Positions 24,736-33,090 of a stretch of 64,000 nucleotides of DNA are shown piece by piece. The stretch covers positions 186,001-250,000 of the forward strand of contig CAXXXM010000004.1 in NCBI GenBank assembly GCA_963663265.2, read 5' to 3'. Source of the stretch: JAEXOD01 sp963663265. GTDB lineage: Bacteria; Bacteroidota; Ignavibacteria; Ignavibacteriales; Melioribacteraceae. Within the stretch, counting starts at the first letter, position 1; each line of letters opens with the position of its first letter. The translations under genes and the position numbers were made by a program. Below the pieces are notes generated by a model. That model did not search any database. It was not told the origin of the DNA and was given only the letters and a program-made list of their open reading frames with translations.

Positions 24736-24778
24736 TAAACGTTTACTCTTATTTTAAAATGTACGTTAACGTATACTA
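24736..24778. promoter_or_regulatory. Paired palindromic operators with AACGT core in the MerR / GH12 divergent promoter region
   Basis: taaacgttta (24736-24745) and tacgttaacgta (24762-24773) are both perfect palindromes, centres 27 bases apart. Reading forward, aacgtttact (24738-24747) and aacgtatact (24769-24778) are near-identical direct repeats. They lie 10-53 bases upstream of the merR start codon and within the 161-base gap to the divergent endoglucanase gene, so they could control both. Confidence 0.5.
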
Positions 24779-24886
24779 ATATATAGTATTAATAAATTAA
24801 AAACAAGATAATTTGTAATCATAAAAACGAATTTGTGGAATTGAAAAAATTTTGGTATTTTTATCAAACTAAAAACACGAGGAAAA

Positions 24887-25690
24887 ATGAAACCAACACG
24901 ACTGTTATTTGCAATTACAATATTACTATTCACAACATTTGTATATAGCTGCAAAGACGAAAAAGAAACAACAATTACGAAAACAGAAGAGCATAAAACT
25001 ACAAACACTACAGTGTGTACAGTTGATGGTTCGCATACATATAATGAGTATGTAGTAGTTAATAACTGCTGGGGTAAAACAACAATTACAAACTTTTTAC
25101 AATGTATTTATGTAAAAACCGAAGATAGCAATTACGAATTTGGATTTAATTGGCAATGGCCCACTAACATAAACAACGATGTAAAAGCTTACCCTGAAAT
25201 TATTTATGGTTGGAAACCTTGGAGTTCAAGCTCAACAACTACTAAACTACCAGTTAGTATTAGTGCCGGCAAAAAAATCATTGCATCATTCGATTCCATT
25301 AAAACCACATTTACAGGTGTTGGAAATACTTCTTTTGATATTTGGCTGACTTCATCAAACACTCCATCAACTACAAATATAACACGTGAATTAATGATTT
25401 GGACAAAAAACTTTGGACAATATCCTGCCGGTTCAAAAGTAACAACTACAACAATTGACGGAGTTACATATGACTTTTATAAAGGACAAATGGATTGGTC
25501 ATATTATGCATTTGTAAAAACCAGCACAGCAGAAGTAAACACAATTAATATAGATAAGTTTATTTCATATTTAACAAGCCTAAACTTGGTTACTCCAACC
25601 GAGTACCTTGCTGCAGTTGAATTTGGAAACGAAATTGTAAGTGGTACAGGCAACACAAGTATAAAGAATTATAAAGTGACAGTAGAATAA
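24887..25690 (+). CDS. Glycoside hydrolase family 12 endoglucanase, lipoprotein
   Basis: A 267-residue protein with a lipoprotein signal (cleavage before C22 in FVYSC), so it is anchored outside the cytoplasm. After a short charged linker the GH12 jelly-roll follows. Typical landmarks are NNCWG, NWQWP, AYPEIIYGWKPW, and the nucleophile Glu168 in RELMIWTKNFG. The general acid is Glu249 in EFGNEIVSG. Family members hydrolyse beta-1,4-glucan or xyloglucan with retention. It stands alone with its own terminator and is divergent from the MerR gene. Neighbouring genes for sugar uptake are not seen, so it could serve extracellular plant or algal polysaccharide degradation. Confidence 0.9.
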   Translation: MKPTRLLFAITILLFTTFVYSCKDEKETTITKTEEHKTTNTTVCTVDGSHTYNEYVVVNNCWGKTTITNFLQCIYVKTEDSNYEFGFNWQWPTNINNDVKAYPEIIYGWKPWSSSSTTTKLPVSISAGKKIIASFDSIKTTFTGVGNTSFDIWLTSSNTPSTTNITRELMIWTKNFGQYPAGSKVTTTTIDGVTYDFYKGQMDWSYYAFVKTSTAEVNTINIDKFISYLTSLNLVTPTEYLAAVEFGNEIVSGTGNTSIKNYKVTVE

Positions 25691-25700
25691 AAATTATTAT

Positions 25701-25732
25701 TTACCAATAAGGCATTAAAGCCTTATTGGTAA
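25701..25732 (+). terminator. Terminator of the GH12 gene
   Basis: A perfect 13-bp stem, ttaccaataaggc / gccttattggtaa, with a 6-base loop, 10 bases after the stop codon. The tail is AT-rich without a long T run. Confidence 0.75.
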
Positions 25733-25740
25733 TATTACAA

Positions 25741-26132
25741 AGGGAATTCCGAGTTGATATAACTTCTTTTAAACAGCAAAAACGATGTAGTTGTGTAGTC
25801 ATTTTGTAAAATAAGTTTCTTTTGCAAGTACTACTTCCCCACCAAAAAAAATGACTCTTTTATTATAAATTAATCTATGTATTTATTTTATTATCCTCAG
25901 CAAATAGGAGCATTTTGATAAGGATTTAATCTTAATAAGATGAGTTAAACAAAAATAATATAATATTTGAAGAAAAAACATTGCTCTTTGTTTAAGAAAT
26001 GAATATTTTCAAAAAGGATTTTTGATGCGAGTAAATGAGAGTTTGGTACTTTGGTTTTAAATTACAAGAAAAATAATTACAATAGATTTCAGTTGCATTT
26101 TGTTAAGGTATTGCTTAACTTTCGAGAGATGA
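25741..26132. other. Gene-free stretch upstream of the toxin-antitoxin locus
   Basis: No ORF of convincing length or composition is seen on either strand. The only structure noticed is the small palindrome gttaag/cttaac at 26102-26119, listed separately. Confidence 0.6.
26102..26119. promoter_or_regulatory. Palindromic operator candidate of the TAC module
   Basis: gttaag and cttaac are inverted arms with a 6-base spacer, 13 bases upstream of the toxin start codon. Autorepression by HTH antitoxins at such sites is usual. Confidence 0.45.
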
Positions 26133-26532
26133 ATGAATAAAGAAGATAATTCGCTTATTGAAGAATTTGAGATTTCCGGCGACAAAAATAATGTTTATAT
26201 TGCAATTGCCCCAAGCAGAAGAAATATAATTAAAATTCTCGATACATTATCTAAACAAGATTTAGCTAATTTTAAATCTTTACTTAGAATAATAAAAGAT
26301 GAAGAAAGATATGAATCACCACGTATCAAATATAATTTTGGAAAATTCCATTTATCTGAATTAAGAATTGGTGAGCATAGATTTTTTTTTCTTCTGCGAA
26401 AAAAACAACTATGTAATTTACGATTATACCTTAAAAAAGAAAGATAAACTCAATTATGATGAGTATATGTTGATAAAGGAGCACGAAAATGAATACCGAG
26501 AAGAATTCAGAAATAAATTTTTACAATGCTGA
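26133..26532 (+). pseudogene. HigB/Gp49-like toxin, frameshifted at a T9 run
   Basis: From ATG 26133 the ORF reads a plausible RelE/HigB-superfamily toxin (LRIIKDEERYESPRIKYNFG, ELRIGEHRFFF), then loses it. At 26372-26380 there is a run of nine T. Removing one T continues the same protein (FFFCEKNNYVIYDYTLKKKD ... EEFRNKFLQC) to a TGA at 26530-26532. That gives 133 residues, the right size for a Gp49-like toxin, and it overlaps the antitoxin start by 44 bases, as is usual. As read, the ORF ends at 26447 after 104 residues with an unrelated tail. The family cuts mRNA on the ribosome. The shift may be real decay, slippage-dependent expression or a homopolymer sequencing error. Confidence 0.75.
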
Positions 26533-26935
26533 AAACTTATTAAAAGAAGAAACAACAGAAGAAAAGAAATGGTTTGTTGTTAACAAATTTTATGGCGATT
26601 TGACTAAGGTTTTGAAAAAAAAGAATATTTCAAAAGCTGATTTAGCAAAAACACTTGATAAATCCCGTTCTGCAATTACTCAATTATTAAACGGTACACC
26701 GAATATAACTATAAATAAAATGGTTGAGCTTGCAGATGCGTGCGGAATGGAAATTAAAATTACCTTAGAAAATAAAAAAGTAGTAAATGAAACTTTAGTT
26801 AATGTATCGAATGAAGCAAGAATGGATATTAAAAACAATTTTAGTATGGTGTTTTCACCAAATATCAAAGTTTTTCAAGTAGTGGATCCAAAAACAAATA
26901 TTTATAATTTAAGTGAATACAGCGGAGTAGCTTAA
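26489..26935 (+). CDS. XRE-family HTH antitoxin
   Basis: A 148-residue protein. The helix-turn-helix (about 30-75) is clear: LTKVLKKKNISKADLAKTLDKSRSAITQLLNG, followed by NITINKMVELADACGMEIKI, typical of HigA-like antitoxins. An N-terminal extension of about 30 residues and a C-terminal tail (110-148) are of a type that in TAC systems contacts a chaperone. The ATG has a strong RBS (aaaggag). It is fully intact, unlike the toxin gene before it and the SecB-like gene after it. Confidence 0.82.
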   Translation: MNTEKNSEINFYNAENLLKEETTEEKKWFVVNKFYGDLTKVLKKKNISKADLAKTLDKSRSAITQLLNGTPNITINKMVELADACGMEIKITLENKKVVNETLVNVSNEARMDIKNNFSMVFSPNIKVFQVVDPKTNIYNLSEYSGVA

Positions 26936-26937
26936 TC

Positions 26938-27437
26938 ATGCAAAAGGATAAAAAATTCAAATATGGATTATTGAATATTAATATTGAAAACTATTATGAA
27001 AATAGCATAAAAAAAAAACTGCTTCTGAATTTAATATTGATATTGATTCTGAAGAAGAGTATAGTAAGTTTCTAATTGATTCAGTTAAATTACATATAGA
27101 ATCACAAATCAAGACAAGTATAAGTGGTGATTTAAAAGAGAATAAAACAATAGATTTAATTCTAAATATAGATTTTTCAATTTCAAAAAATGATGTTGAA
27201 AAGAATTTACTTGGAATTGGTACAAGGTTACGTTTTGAAGTGAATACTGGTGATGAAGAAAAAACAGTTATTCCCCTACCATTACTTGAAACTTTTGCAA
27301 GTATAACAATTTCAACTACACGTGGTTTACTTTTTGGAATGATCAAAAACAATTATAATAAGTACTTTATATTACCTTTGTTTACCCATGAAGAAGTAAG
27401 AAACATTTTTGGGCTCAATAAAGAATCAAATTCATAA
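26938..27437 (+). pseudogene. SecB-like TAC chaperone, frameshifted at an A10 run
   Basis: Starting at ATG 26938, 2 bases after the antitoxin stop, the frame reads KKFKYGLLNINIENYYENS and then reaches a run of ten A at 27009-27018. As read, the frame goes out of phase and stops. One extra A (or two fewer) restores a 166-residue protein through to the TAA at 27435-27437. That continuation carries SecB-like features: LILNIDFSIS, a strand RLRFEVNT, and the conserved ASITISTTRGLLFG followed by NKYFILPLF near the C-terminus. In toxin-antitoxin-chaperone modules (higB-higA-secB order, as here) SecB-like proteins protect the antitoxin. The module is therefore TAC-like with two damaged members. Confidence 0.65.
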
Positions 27438-27448
27438 AACTTAACAGC

Positions 27449-27520
27449 ACCCCCGATAGGAATCGAACCTATGCACATGGCTCCGGAGGCCATTGCTCTA
27501 TCCTCTGAGCTACGGGGGCG
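27449..27520 (-). tRNA. tRNA-Arg (anticodon CCG)
   Basis: A full cloverleaf on the minus strand: acceptor GCCCCCG / CGGGGGT (G-T terminal pair), D stem GCTC/GAGC, anticodon stem ATGGC/GCCAT with loop CTCCGGA (anticodon CCG, codon CGG), a 4-base variable loop, T stem ATAGG/CCTAT with loop TTCGATT, discriminator G. The 3' CCA is not encoded. Confidence 0.95.
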
Positions 27521-27540
27521 TAAGTATCTATTTCAAAATT

Positions 27541-27888
27541 TTATTCAAATTCTTTTGGAACGGCACAAATAAATACAAAATTTTTATCAGCAGCATTTTT
27601 GAACATGTGTTTTTCGTTTGGTTCAACTAAAGCAAATTCACCTTTACCAATCGGTTTTTCGTTACCGGCTTCATCAACTAAATAACCTTCACCTTCAATT
27701 ATGTAATTTAAGTGTTCGTAGTTATGTGTATGATATGGTGTATTTCCACCAGGTTCAAGCGTAAATACACGTAATGAATACATAGGGGTTTTATCAGCTT
27801 GACCAATTGTTACTTGTTTATATGCGTTTACTGCTCCAGGAATTTCAACTTTTACTTTTTCTATATTTTCAACTTTATTAATTACCAT
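27541..27888 (-). CDS. Cupin-domain protein
   Basis: A 115-residue single-domain beta-barrel. It has cupin motif 1 (TPYHTHNYEHLNYIIEGEG: two His, a Glu-like position and a third His for metal) and motif 2 (GEFALVEPNEKHMFKN). The metal site is complete, so it is probably a metal-binding enzyme or sensor. No specific substrate can be assigned. It lies 20 bases downstream of the tRNA-Arg gene, if both are read on the minus strand the tRNA comes after it, and may be co-transcribed with the tRNA. RBS AAGGAAG precedes the ATG. Confidence 0.85.
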   Translation of the reverse strand: MVINKVENIEKVKVEIPGAVNAYKQVTIGQADKTPMYSLRVFTLEPGGNTPYHTHNYEHLNYIIEGEGYLVDEAGNEKPIGKGEFALVEPNEKHMFKNAADKNFVFICAVPKEFE

Positions 27889-28110
27889 AACTTCCTTGTA
27901 AATTTTAATTAAAACATTAATTTAATTCAAAATCTTATCAATTTCCATTTTATTCTTAATTAACCCTTGATGAAATTACTAATTAATCTATATATTTATT
28001 TAACAAAAAATATTTTTTATTGAACAATGTGTTTAACAATAAAACACTTTGATTTATAAAAAAAATGTACTAATTTATTTTAAACAATTACGTAATAATA
28101 AAAAGTAAAT

Positions 28111-29229
28111 ATGTTAATAAAAAGAGGTTATTCTACAAATCCGTTAGAACAAGAGGCTTTGGCTGAAGTCTACTCCCAAATCTATCAAGAGGATATTGGT
28201 GTAATTATTTTGTTTTGTTCTTCCAATTATAATATAGATAATTTATCCACACAAATAAAACAAGTAATGCATCAACATTTGGTTTTTGCCTGCACAACTG
28301 CCGGCGAAATTTGTTCTTCTGGCTACATCAATAACAGTATTACGGGTGTAAGCATTTCTTCAGATAAAACAAAATTCCATTTTATAGGGATCCCAAATAT
28401 TTCCTCTTTTAACTTGGATAGAGCTGAAACAATTGCAACAGAATTTAAGAACAACAACAGTAATTTTTTACTTAATCCGGCTAAGTTTGTTGGTTTATTA
28501 TTAATTGATGGATTATCAAAAGCCGAAGATAAATTTATCTATTCAATTAGTAAAAGCTTTTATCCAATGGAAATTATTGGTGGTTCAAGCGGTGATGATT
28601 TAAAGCTTGAAAATACATACGTGTATAATCAAGATAAATTTGTTACAAATTATGCTGCTTTATTGATAATTGAAACTGATATTCCCTATTTTACGTTTAA
28701 AATACATAATTTTATTCCAACTGAAAAACGTTTAGTTGTAACAGAATCTGATTACGACAAAAGAATTGTGTACGAATTGAATGCAGAAAAAGCTGCAATT
28801 GAGTATGCTGCCGCTTTAGGGGTTGAAGTTTCGCAATTAACAACGGATATTTTTGCTAAATATCCATTAATGGTTAAAGTTGGGAACGAATGGTATGTTA
28901 GAGCTTTAGTTAAAGCTAATCCTGATAATAGTTTATCTTTTTTATGCTCTATTTCTGAAGGGACAGTATTAACTATTGCCAATTCTGAAGATATTATTGA
29001 TAATTTAGAATATGAATTTGAAAACTTGCATGCTTTATTAGGAAATGTTAGTCTAATTATTTCATTTGACTGTATATTACGGCGGATAGAATTAAACAGT
29101 AAAAATTTAATTAACAAAGCGAACAATACTTTATGTAGTGAACCTTTAGTAGGATTTAGTACTTATGGAGAGCAATGCAATTCTGTTCATGTTAATCACA
29201 CAATGACAGGCATTGCATTTGGATTGTAA
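28111..29229 (+). CDS. FIST (N+C) domain sensory protein
   Basis: A 372-residue soluble protein. The FIST N domain (about 20-200) has the pattern VIILFCSSNYN, FACTTAGEICSSGY, LLLIDGLSKAED and IIGGSSGDDLKL. The FIST C domain (about 215-350) has NAEKAAIEYAAALG, KYPLMVKVGNEWYVRAL and the terminal CNSVHVNHTMTGIAF. FIST proteins include NosP, a haem-based nitric-oxide sensor that regulates a partner kinase. A kinase gene follows 19 bases downstream, which supports a ligand sensor acting on it. No obvious haem motif can be read. Confidence 0.87.
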   Translation: MLIKRGYSTNPLEQEALAEVYSQIYQEDIGVIILFCSSNYNIDNLSTQIKQVMHQHLVFACTTAGEICSSGYINNSITGVSISSDKTKFHFIGIPNISSFNLDRAETIATEFKNNNSNFLLNPAKFVGLLLIDGLSKAEDKFIYSISKSFYPMEIIGGSSGDDLKLENTYVYNQDKFVTNYAALLIIETDIPYFTFKIHNFIPTEKRLVVTESDYDKRIVYELNAEKAAIEYAAALGVEVSQLTTDIFAKYPLMVKVGNEWYVRALVKANPDNSLSFLCSISEGTVLTIANSEDIIDNLEYEFENLHALLGNVSLIISFDCILRRIELNSKNLINKANNTLCSEPLVGFSTYGEQCNSVHVNHTMTGIAFGL

Positions 29230-29248
29230 CAGGTGAGAGTATATTGAT

Positions 29249-30595
29249 ATGTATGATGATAAATATATAATTGAATTAGAAAACAAAATTAAAATTCTTG
29301 AAAAGCAATTAAAGAAAGAAAAGAAAATCAATGAATCTTTGATTAAAAAAATTGAACAGGATTTTGAATTTAATATTAATTCCGCTTCTCTTTTTGAAAC
29401 AAATATTCTTTTACGTCAAGCAGTACAAGAAAGAACTAACGAACTAAAACAGACAAATGAAAAACTAAAAGCAGAAATTGACGAAAGGACAAAAATTCAA
29501 AAAAGATTTCAAAGATTTTTTGAACATATCCCTGTACAAATTTGTGCTTTTGATTCTTCTTATAATTTGACATATGTAAATCCCGCACTTTGTAAATTTA
29601 TGTACAAGAAACCCGAGGAATTAATTGGGCATAAATTTTTCGATTTTATAGAACTTCAAAGCAATAGAGAATATGCTTTAAACAGAATAAAAAGACTATC
29701 TCCAAGAAATCCTACAGAAACACACGAACAAGTATTTACCACGCCTTCCGGAGAAATTAAATGGCAAGGATGGACTAATATAGCTTTTTTTGATGAGAAT
29801 GGAGAAATATTGGATTACTTAGCAGTGGGTATAGATATTACAGATAGAATTTTGTATGAAACCCAAATTATTACTGCAAAAGAGAATGCTGAAAAATCGG
29901 AAAAACTTAAATCTGAATTTTTAGCCCAGATATCTCACGAAATTCGATCCCCTATTTATGGCATATTAAGTTATATATCCCTAATTAACGAACATATACT
30001 AAATAATGAAACTGAAGAATACCTTGATGAAATTAATGAGAGTTTTTCTTCAATTAATAGTGCAGCTAATAGATTAGTTAGAACTATTGATTTAATTTTG
30101 AATATGTCTGCAATTCAAACAAATCTTTACAATGCAGAAATAAAAAAAACAAAATATAACGAAATTTTAGTATCAATCTATCACGAGTATAACTTAAAAG
30201 CATTGCAAAAGAATATAGTTTTCTCATTAAATTTCCAGACGGAGAATTTTTATTTATACATAGATGAATACAGTTTTACTCAAATTTTTGTTAACCTTGT
30301 AGATAATGCAATTAAATATACTGAAAAAGGGAAAGTATCCATTATTGTAAAAAACGAGGATGATTTATATCTTTCCATTGACGTTAAAGATACCGGAATA
30401 GGTATATCCGAAGATTTTCAAAAGAAATTATTCACCCCATTTTCGCAAGAAGAAGTTGGATATACAAGAAGATTTGATGGTAATGGTTTAGGTTTAGCTT
30501 TAGTTAAAAGTTATTGTGATGTAAATAACGCAAAAATAGTTGTTAATAGTAAAAAAGGAGAAGGTTCGAGTTTTAAAGTTTTATTTTTAAAATAG
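29249..30595 (+). CDS. PAS-domain sensor histidine kinase, partner of the FIST protein
   Basis: A 448-residue soluble kinase. A long coiled coil (about 5-80) resembles a relay to an N-terminal partner. A PAS domain (about 85-200) has FDSSYNLTYVNPALCKF and the PAC motif WTNIAFFDENGEI. HisKA (about 215-280) has phospho-His in AQISHEIRSPIYGILSYI. The HATPase (about 320-448) has N box VDNAIKYTEKG, G1 DTGIGIS and G2 DGNGLGLALVKS. No receiver domain is present, so a separate regulator is needed. It is 19 bases after the FIST gene and, by analogy to NosP/NahK pairs, is probably controlled by it. Confidence 0.9.
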   Translation: MYDDKYIIELENKIKILEKQLKKEKKINESLIKKIEQDFEFNINSASLFETNILLRQAVQERTNELKQTNEKLKAEIDERTKIQKRFQRFFEHIPVQICAFDSSYNLTYVNPALCKFMYKKPEELIGHKFFDFIELQSNREYALNRIKRLSPRNPTETHEQVFTTPSGEIKWQGWTNIAFFDENGEILDYLAVGIDITDRILYETQIITAKENAEKSEKLKSEFLAQISHEIRSPIYGILSYISLINEHILNNETEEYLDEINESFSSINSAANRLVRTIDLILNMSAIQTNLYNAEIKKTKYNEILVSIYHEYNLKALQKNIVFSLNFQTENFYLYIDEYSFTQIFVNLVDNAIKYTEKGKVSIIVKNEDDLYLSIDVKDTGIGISEDFQKKLFTPFSQEEVGYTRRFDGNGLGLALVKSYCDVNNAKIVVNSKKGEGSSFKVLFLK

Positions 30596-30615
30596 TTCGA
30601 ACCTCCATAATATTT

Positions 30616-32106
30616 TTATTTTGCAAGTAATTGGTTGATTGCTTTAGCAGCTTTTCTTCCCTCACCCATTGCAAGAATTACAGTTGCAGCTCCTAAAACT
30701 ATGTCCCCTCCGGCAAATACTCTATCCATTGATGTTTTTTGCGTTTCATCAACAACAATATTTCCCCATTTGCTTACGCTTAATTCCGGCGTTGTTTGGC
30801 TAATTAAAGGATTACTACTGTTTCCAATTGCTACTATAACAGTATCAACATCTAACACAAACTCACTATTTGGAATAACAACCGGTCTTCTTCTACCGGA
30901 TGAATCAGGTTCACCAAGTTCATAACGCAAACACTCCATTCCAATTACTCTGCCATCTTCACCACCCAAAATACGTTTTGCATTTTGTAAAAATAAAAAT
31001 TCCACACCTTCTTCTTTTGCATGCTCAACTTCTTCTTTACGTGCCGGCATTTCATTTTCTGTTCTTCTATAAACAACATACACGTTTTCGGCACCAAGTC
31101 TAACTGCCATACGTGCGGCATCCATAGCAACATTTCCCCCACCTAAAACAGCAACATTTTTGGATGAATAAATGGGAGTATCTGCTTTATCGCGTTCATA
31201 TGCACGCATTAAATTTGCTCGTGTTAAGTACTCATTTGCCGAAAATACTCCAACAAAATTTTCCCCCTCAATTCCCATAAATAACGGTAACCCAGCCCCT
31301 GTACCAATAAATACAGCATCATAACCATCTTTATTCATCAAATCTGATAGTTTGCGTGTCCTACCCACAACAAAGTTAGTCTGAATTTTTACTCCCATTT
31401 CTTTTAATTTGTTTATTTCTTCATCAACAATACTATTGGGTAATCTAAATTCAGGAATTCCATAACGCATTACTCCACCTAATTTATGGAAAGCTTCAAA
31501 TATAGTAACATCATGTCCTTCACGTCTAACATCAGCGGCTACTACTAATCCGGCCGGTCCACTACCAACAACAGCAACTTTTTTCCCCGTTTCAGGTTTA
31601 ATTTCCGGTAAAATTGATTGACCCGATTCTCTTTCCCAATCAGCAACAAATCTTTCTAACCTTCCTATTGCAACTGATTTATCAACATCTTTTAAGCCCT
31701 TTCCTACATTACAATTTTTTTGACATTGAACTTCTTGAGGACAAACTCTCCCACAAATTGAAGGGAGCAAACTCGATTCCTTAATAATTTTTGCAGCTTC
31801 TAAAAAATTTCCTTCAGCTACTTTTCCTATAAATCCCGGGATATCAATTCCAACAGGACAATCCGCAACACAATTTTTTTTACTACATTGCAAACAACGC
31901 ATAGCTTCAATTTGTGCTTGTTCGGCAGTAAAACCTAATGCTACTTCTTCCAAATTTATTCTACGTTTATCCGGATCTTGAACCAACATTGCTTGAGAAG
32001 GAATCTGCATTCTTTCCTTTGGTTTTAAGGTTGCTGCTTTATCTTTGTAAAAACTTAGTAGTTCTTTTGCTTCTTCTTTAATTTTATCAATATTATTCAC
32101 CTGCAT
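30616..32106 (-). CDS. nfnB: NfnB/GltA-like flavoprotein: NADPH-dependent oxidoreductase subunit
   Basis: About 496 residues. N-terminal Fe-S cysteines (CLQCSKKNCVADCPVGIDIP and CGRVCPQEVQCQKNC) bind two [4Fe-4S] clusters. Two Rossmann motifs follow: VAVVGSGPAGLVVAADV (FAD) and VAVLGGGNVAMDAARMAV (NADPH). A C-terminal FAD motif reads DRVFAGGDIV. The ATG at 32106 is preceded by gaggaaaa. A start at 32130 is less likely, since it lies further into the upstream gene. It overlaps the nfnA stop by 14 bases. With NfnA it forms an electron-bifurcating ferredoxin/NADP oxidoreductase (also called sulfide dehydrogenase). The same proteins are sometimes annotated as the glutamate synthase small subunit, and no glutamate synthase large subunit is nearby. 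Confidence 0.9.
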   Translation of the reverse strand: MQVNNIDKIKEEAKELLSFYKDKAATLKPKERMQIPSQAMLVQDPDKRRINLEEVALGFTAEQAQIEAMRCLQCSKKNCVADCPVGIDIPGFIGKVAEGNFLEAAKIIKESSLLPSICGRVCPQEVQCQKNCNVGKGLKDVDKSVAIGRLERFVADWERESGQSILPEIKPETGKKVAVVGSGPAGLVVAADVRREGHDVTIFEAFHKLGGVMRYGIPEFRLPNSIVDEEINKLKEMGVKIQTNFVVGRTRKLSDLMNKDGYDAVFIGTGAGLPLFMGIEGENFVGVFSANEYLTRANLMRAYERDKADTPIYSSKNVAVLGGGNVAMDAARMAVRLGAENVYVVYRRTENEMPARKEEVEHAKEEGVEFLFLQNAKRILGGEDGRVIGMECLRYELGEPDSSGRRRPVVIPNSEFVLDVDTVIVAIGNSSNPLISQTTPELSVSKWGNIVVDETQKTSMDRVFAGGDIVLGAATVILAMGEGRKAAKAINQLLAK

Positions 32107-32956
32107 TTTTTCCTCTTGCTGCAATTTCACGTTCTAAATAGCAATTGTGTTTTTCTCGTTCAATTGATTTATATGAGTTAAGCCTATTAATCATACCATC
32201 AAAATCAACTAAATGACCATCAAACTCAGGACCATCAACACAAACAAATTTAACTTCGTTCCCCACATTTACTCTACATCCTCCACACATTCCCGTACCA
32301 TCTACCATTATAGTATTTAACGATACTTCTGTATGTACACCATATGGTTTTGTAGTAAGCGAACAATACTTCATCATTAATGGTGGACCAATTGCAATTA
32401 CAAAATTTGGTTTATCTTCCCTTTCGCAAATTTCTTTTAAGGGAACTGTAACCAAGTCTTTTCTTCCATACGAGCCATCATCGGTGCAAATTATTAATTC
32501 ATCTGCAATATTTCTCATTTTTTCTTCAAGAATTAATAATTCCTTATTTCGAGCACCAATAATAATTATCACCTTATTACCTGCTGCTTTTAAGGCTTGG
32601 GCAATAGGATGTAAAGGAGCAACTCCAATACCACCACCGACACAAACTACGGTACCATAATTTTGAATATGCGTAGGTTTACCCAATGGACCTACCATAC
32701 TTTCAATATAATCACCAACATTTAATTGAGAAAGTTCTTTTGTTGTTTTACCAACTACTTGATAGATAATTGTTATGGAACCTTCATTTTTATCAGCATC
32801 AGCAATGGTTAATGGAATTCTTTCACCATAATCATCATTTAACTGTAAAATAATAAACTGACCTGCTTCCCTTTCTTCGGCAATTAATGGAGCTTCAATT
32901 CTCATTAAAAAAACATCAGCTGAAAGTTGTTCTTTATATAATATTTTATTCATCAT
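32093..32956 (-). CDS. nfnA: NfnA/SudB-like flavoprotein: ferredoxin-NADP oxidoreductase subunit
   Basis: A 287-residue protein of the dihydroorotate-dehydrogenase electron-transfer (PyrK-like) fold. An FAD-binding beta-barrel (about 1-95; GERIPLTIAD) precedes an NAD(P) domain (GTVVCVGGGIGVAPLHPIAQAL). A C-terminal [2Fe-2S] site has the pattern DGTGMCGGCRVNV ... CVDGPEFDG. In NfnAB this subunit exchanges electrons with NAD(H). It starts with ATG ATG at 32956 and overlaps nfnB, so the two are translated together. The pair is divergent from the pnt operon with a 122-base gap, grouping two routes for NADPH/NADH balance. Confidence 0.9.
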   Translation of the reverse strand: MMNKILYKEQLSADVFLMRIEAPLIAEEREAGQFIILQLNDDYGERIPLTIADADKNEGSITIIYQVVGKTTKELSQLNVGDYIESMVGPLGKPTHIQNYGTVVCVGGGIGVAPLHPIAQALKAAGNKVIIIIGARNKELLILEEKMRNIADELIICTDDGSYGRKDLVTVPLKEICEREDKPNFVIAIGPPLMMKYCSLTTKPYGVHTEVSLNTIMVDGTGMCGGCRVNVGNEVKFVCVDGPEFDGHLVDFDGMINRLNSYKSIEREKHNCYLEREIAARGKNAGE

Positions 32957-33090
32957 TATTCCAAAAAATTAAGCTATAAAAATACAAAATACTCCATTTA
33001 TAAAACAGCCAATTTGATTGATATTGCAATTATTTTGAACTTTATTAAAGAAAAAAACCTTTCATAAATAAAAGATTATTGGAGGAACTA

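Noticed and set aside
27240..27437. Independent 65-residue ORF beginning MNTGDEEK
   Set aside because: It is the 3' part of the frameshifted SecB-like gene; its frame is open well upstream of that internal ATG.
28005..28060. gtgttt / aaacac inverted repeat before the FIST gene as an FNR/CRP site
   Set aside because: The arms are only six bases and do not match FNR or CRP consensus sequences; too common in such AT-rich DNA.
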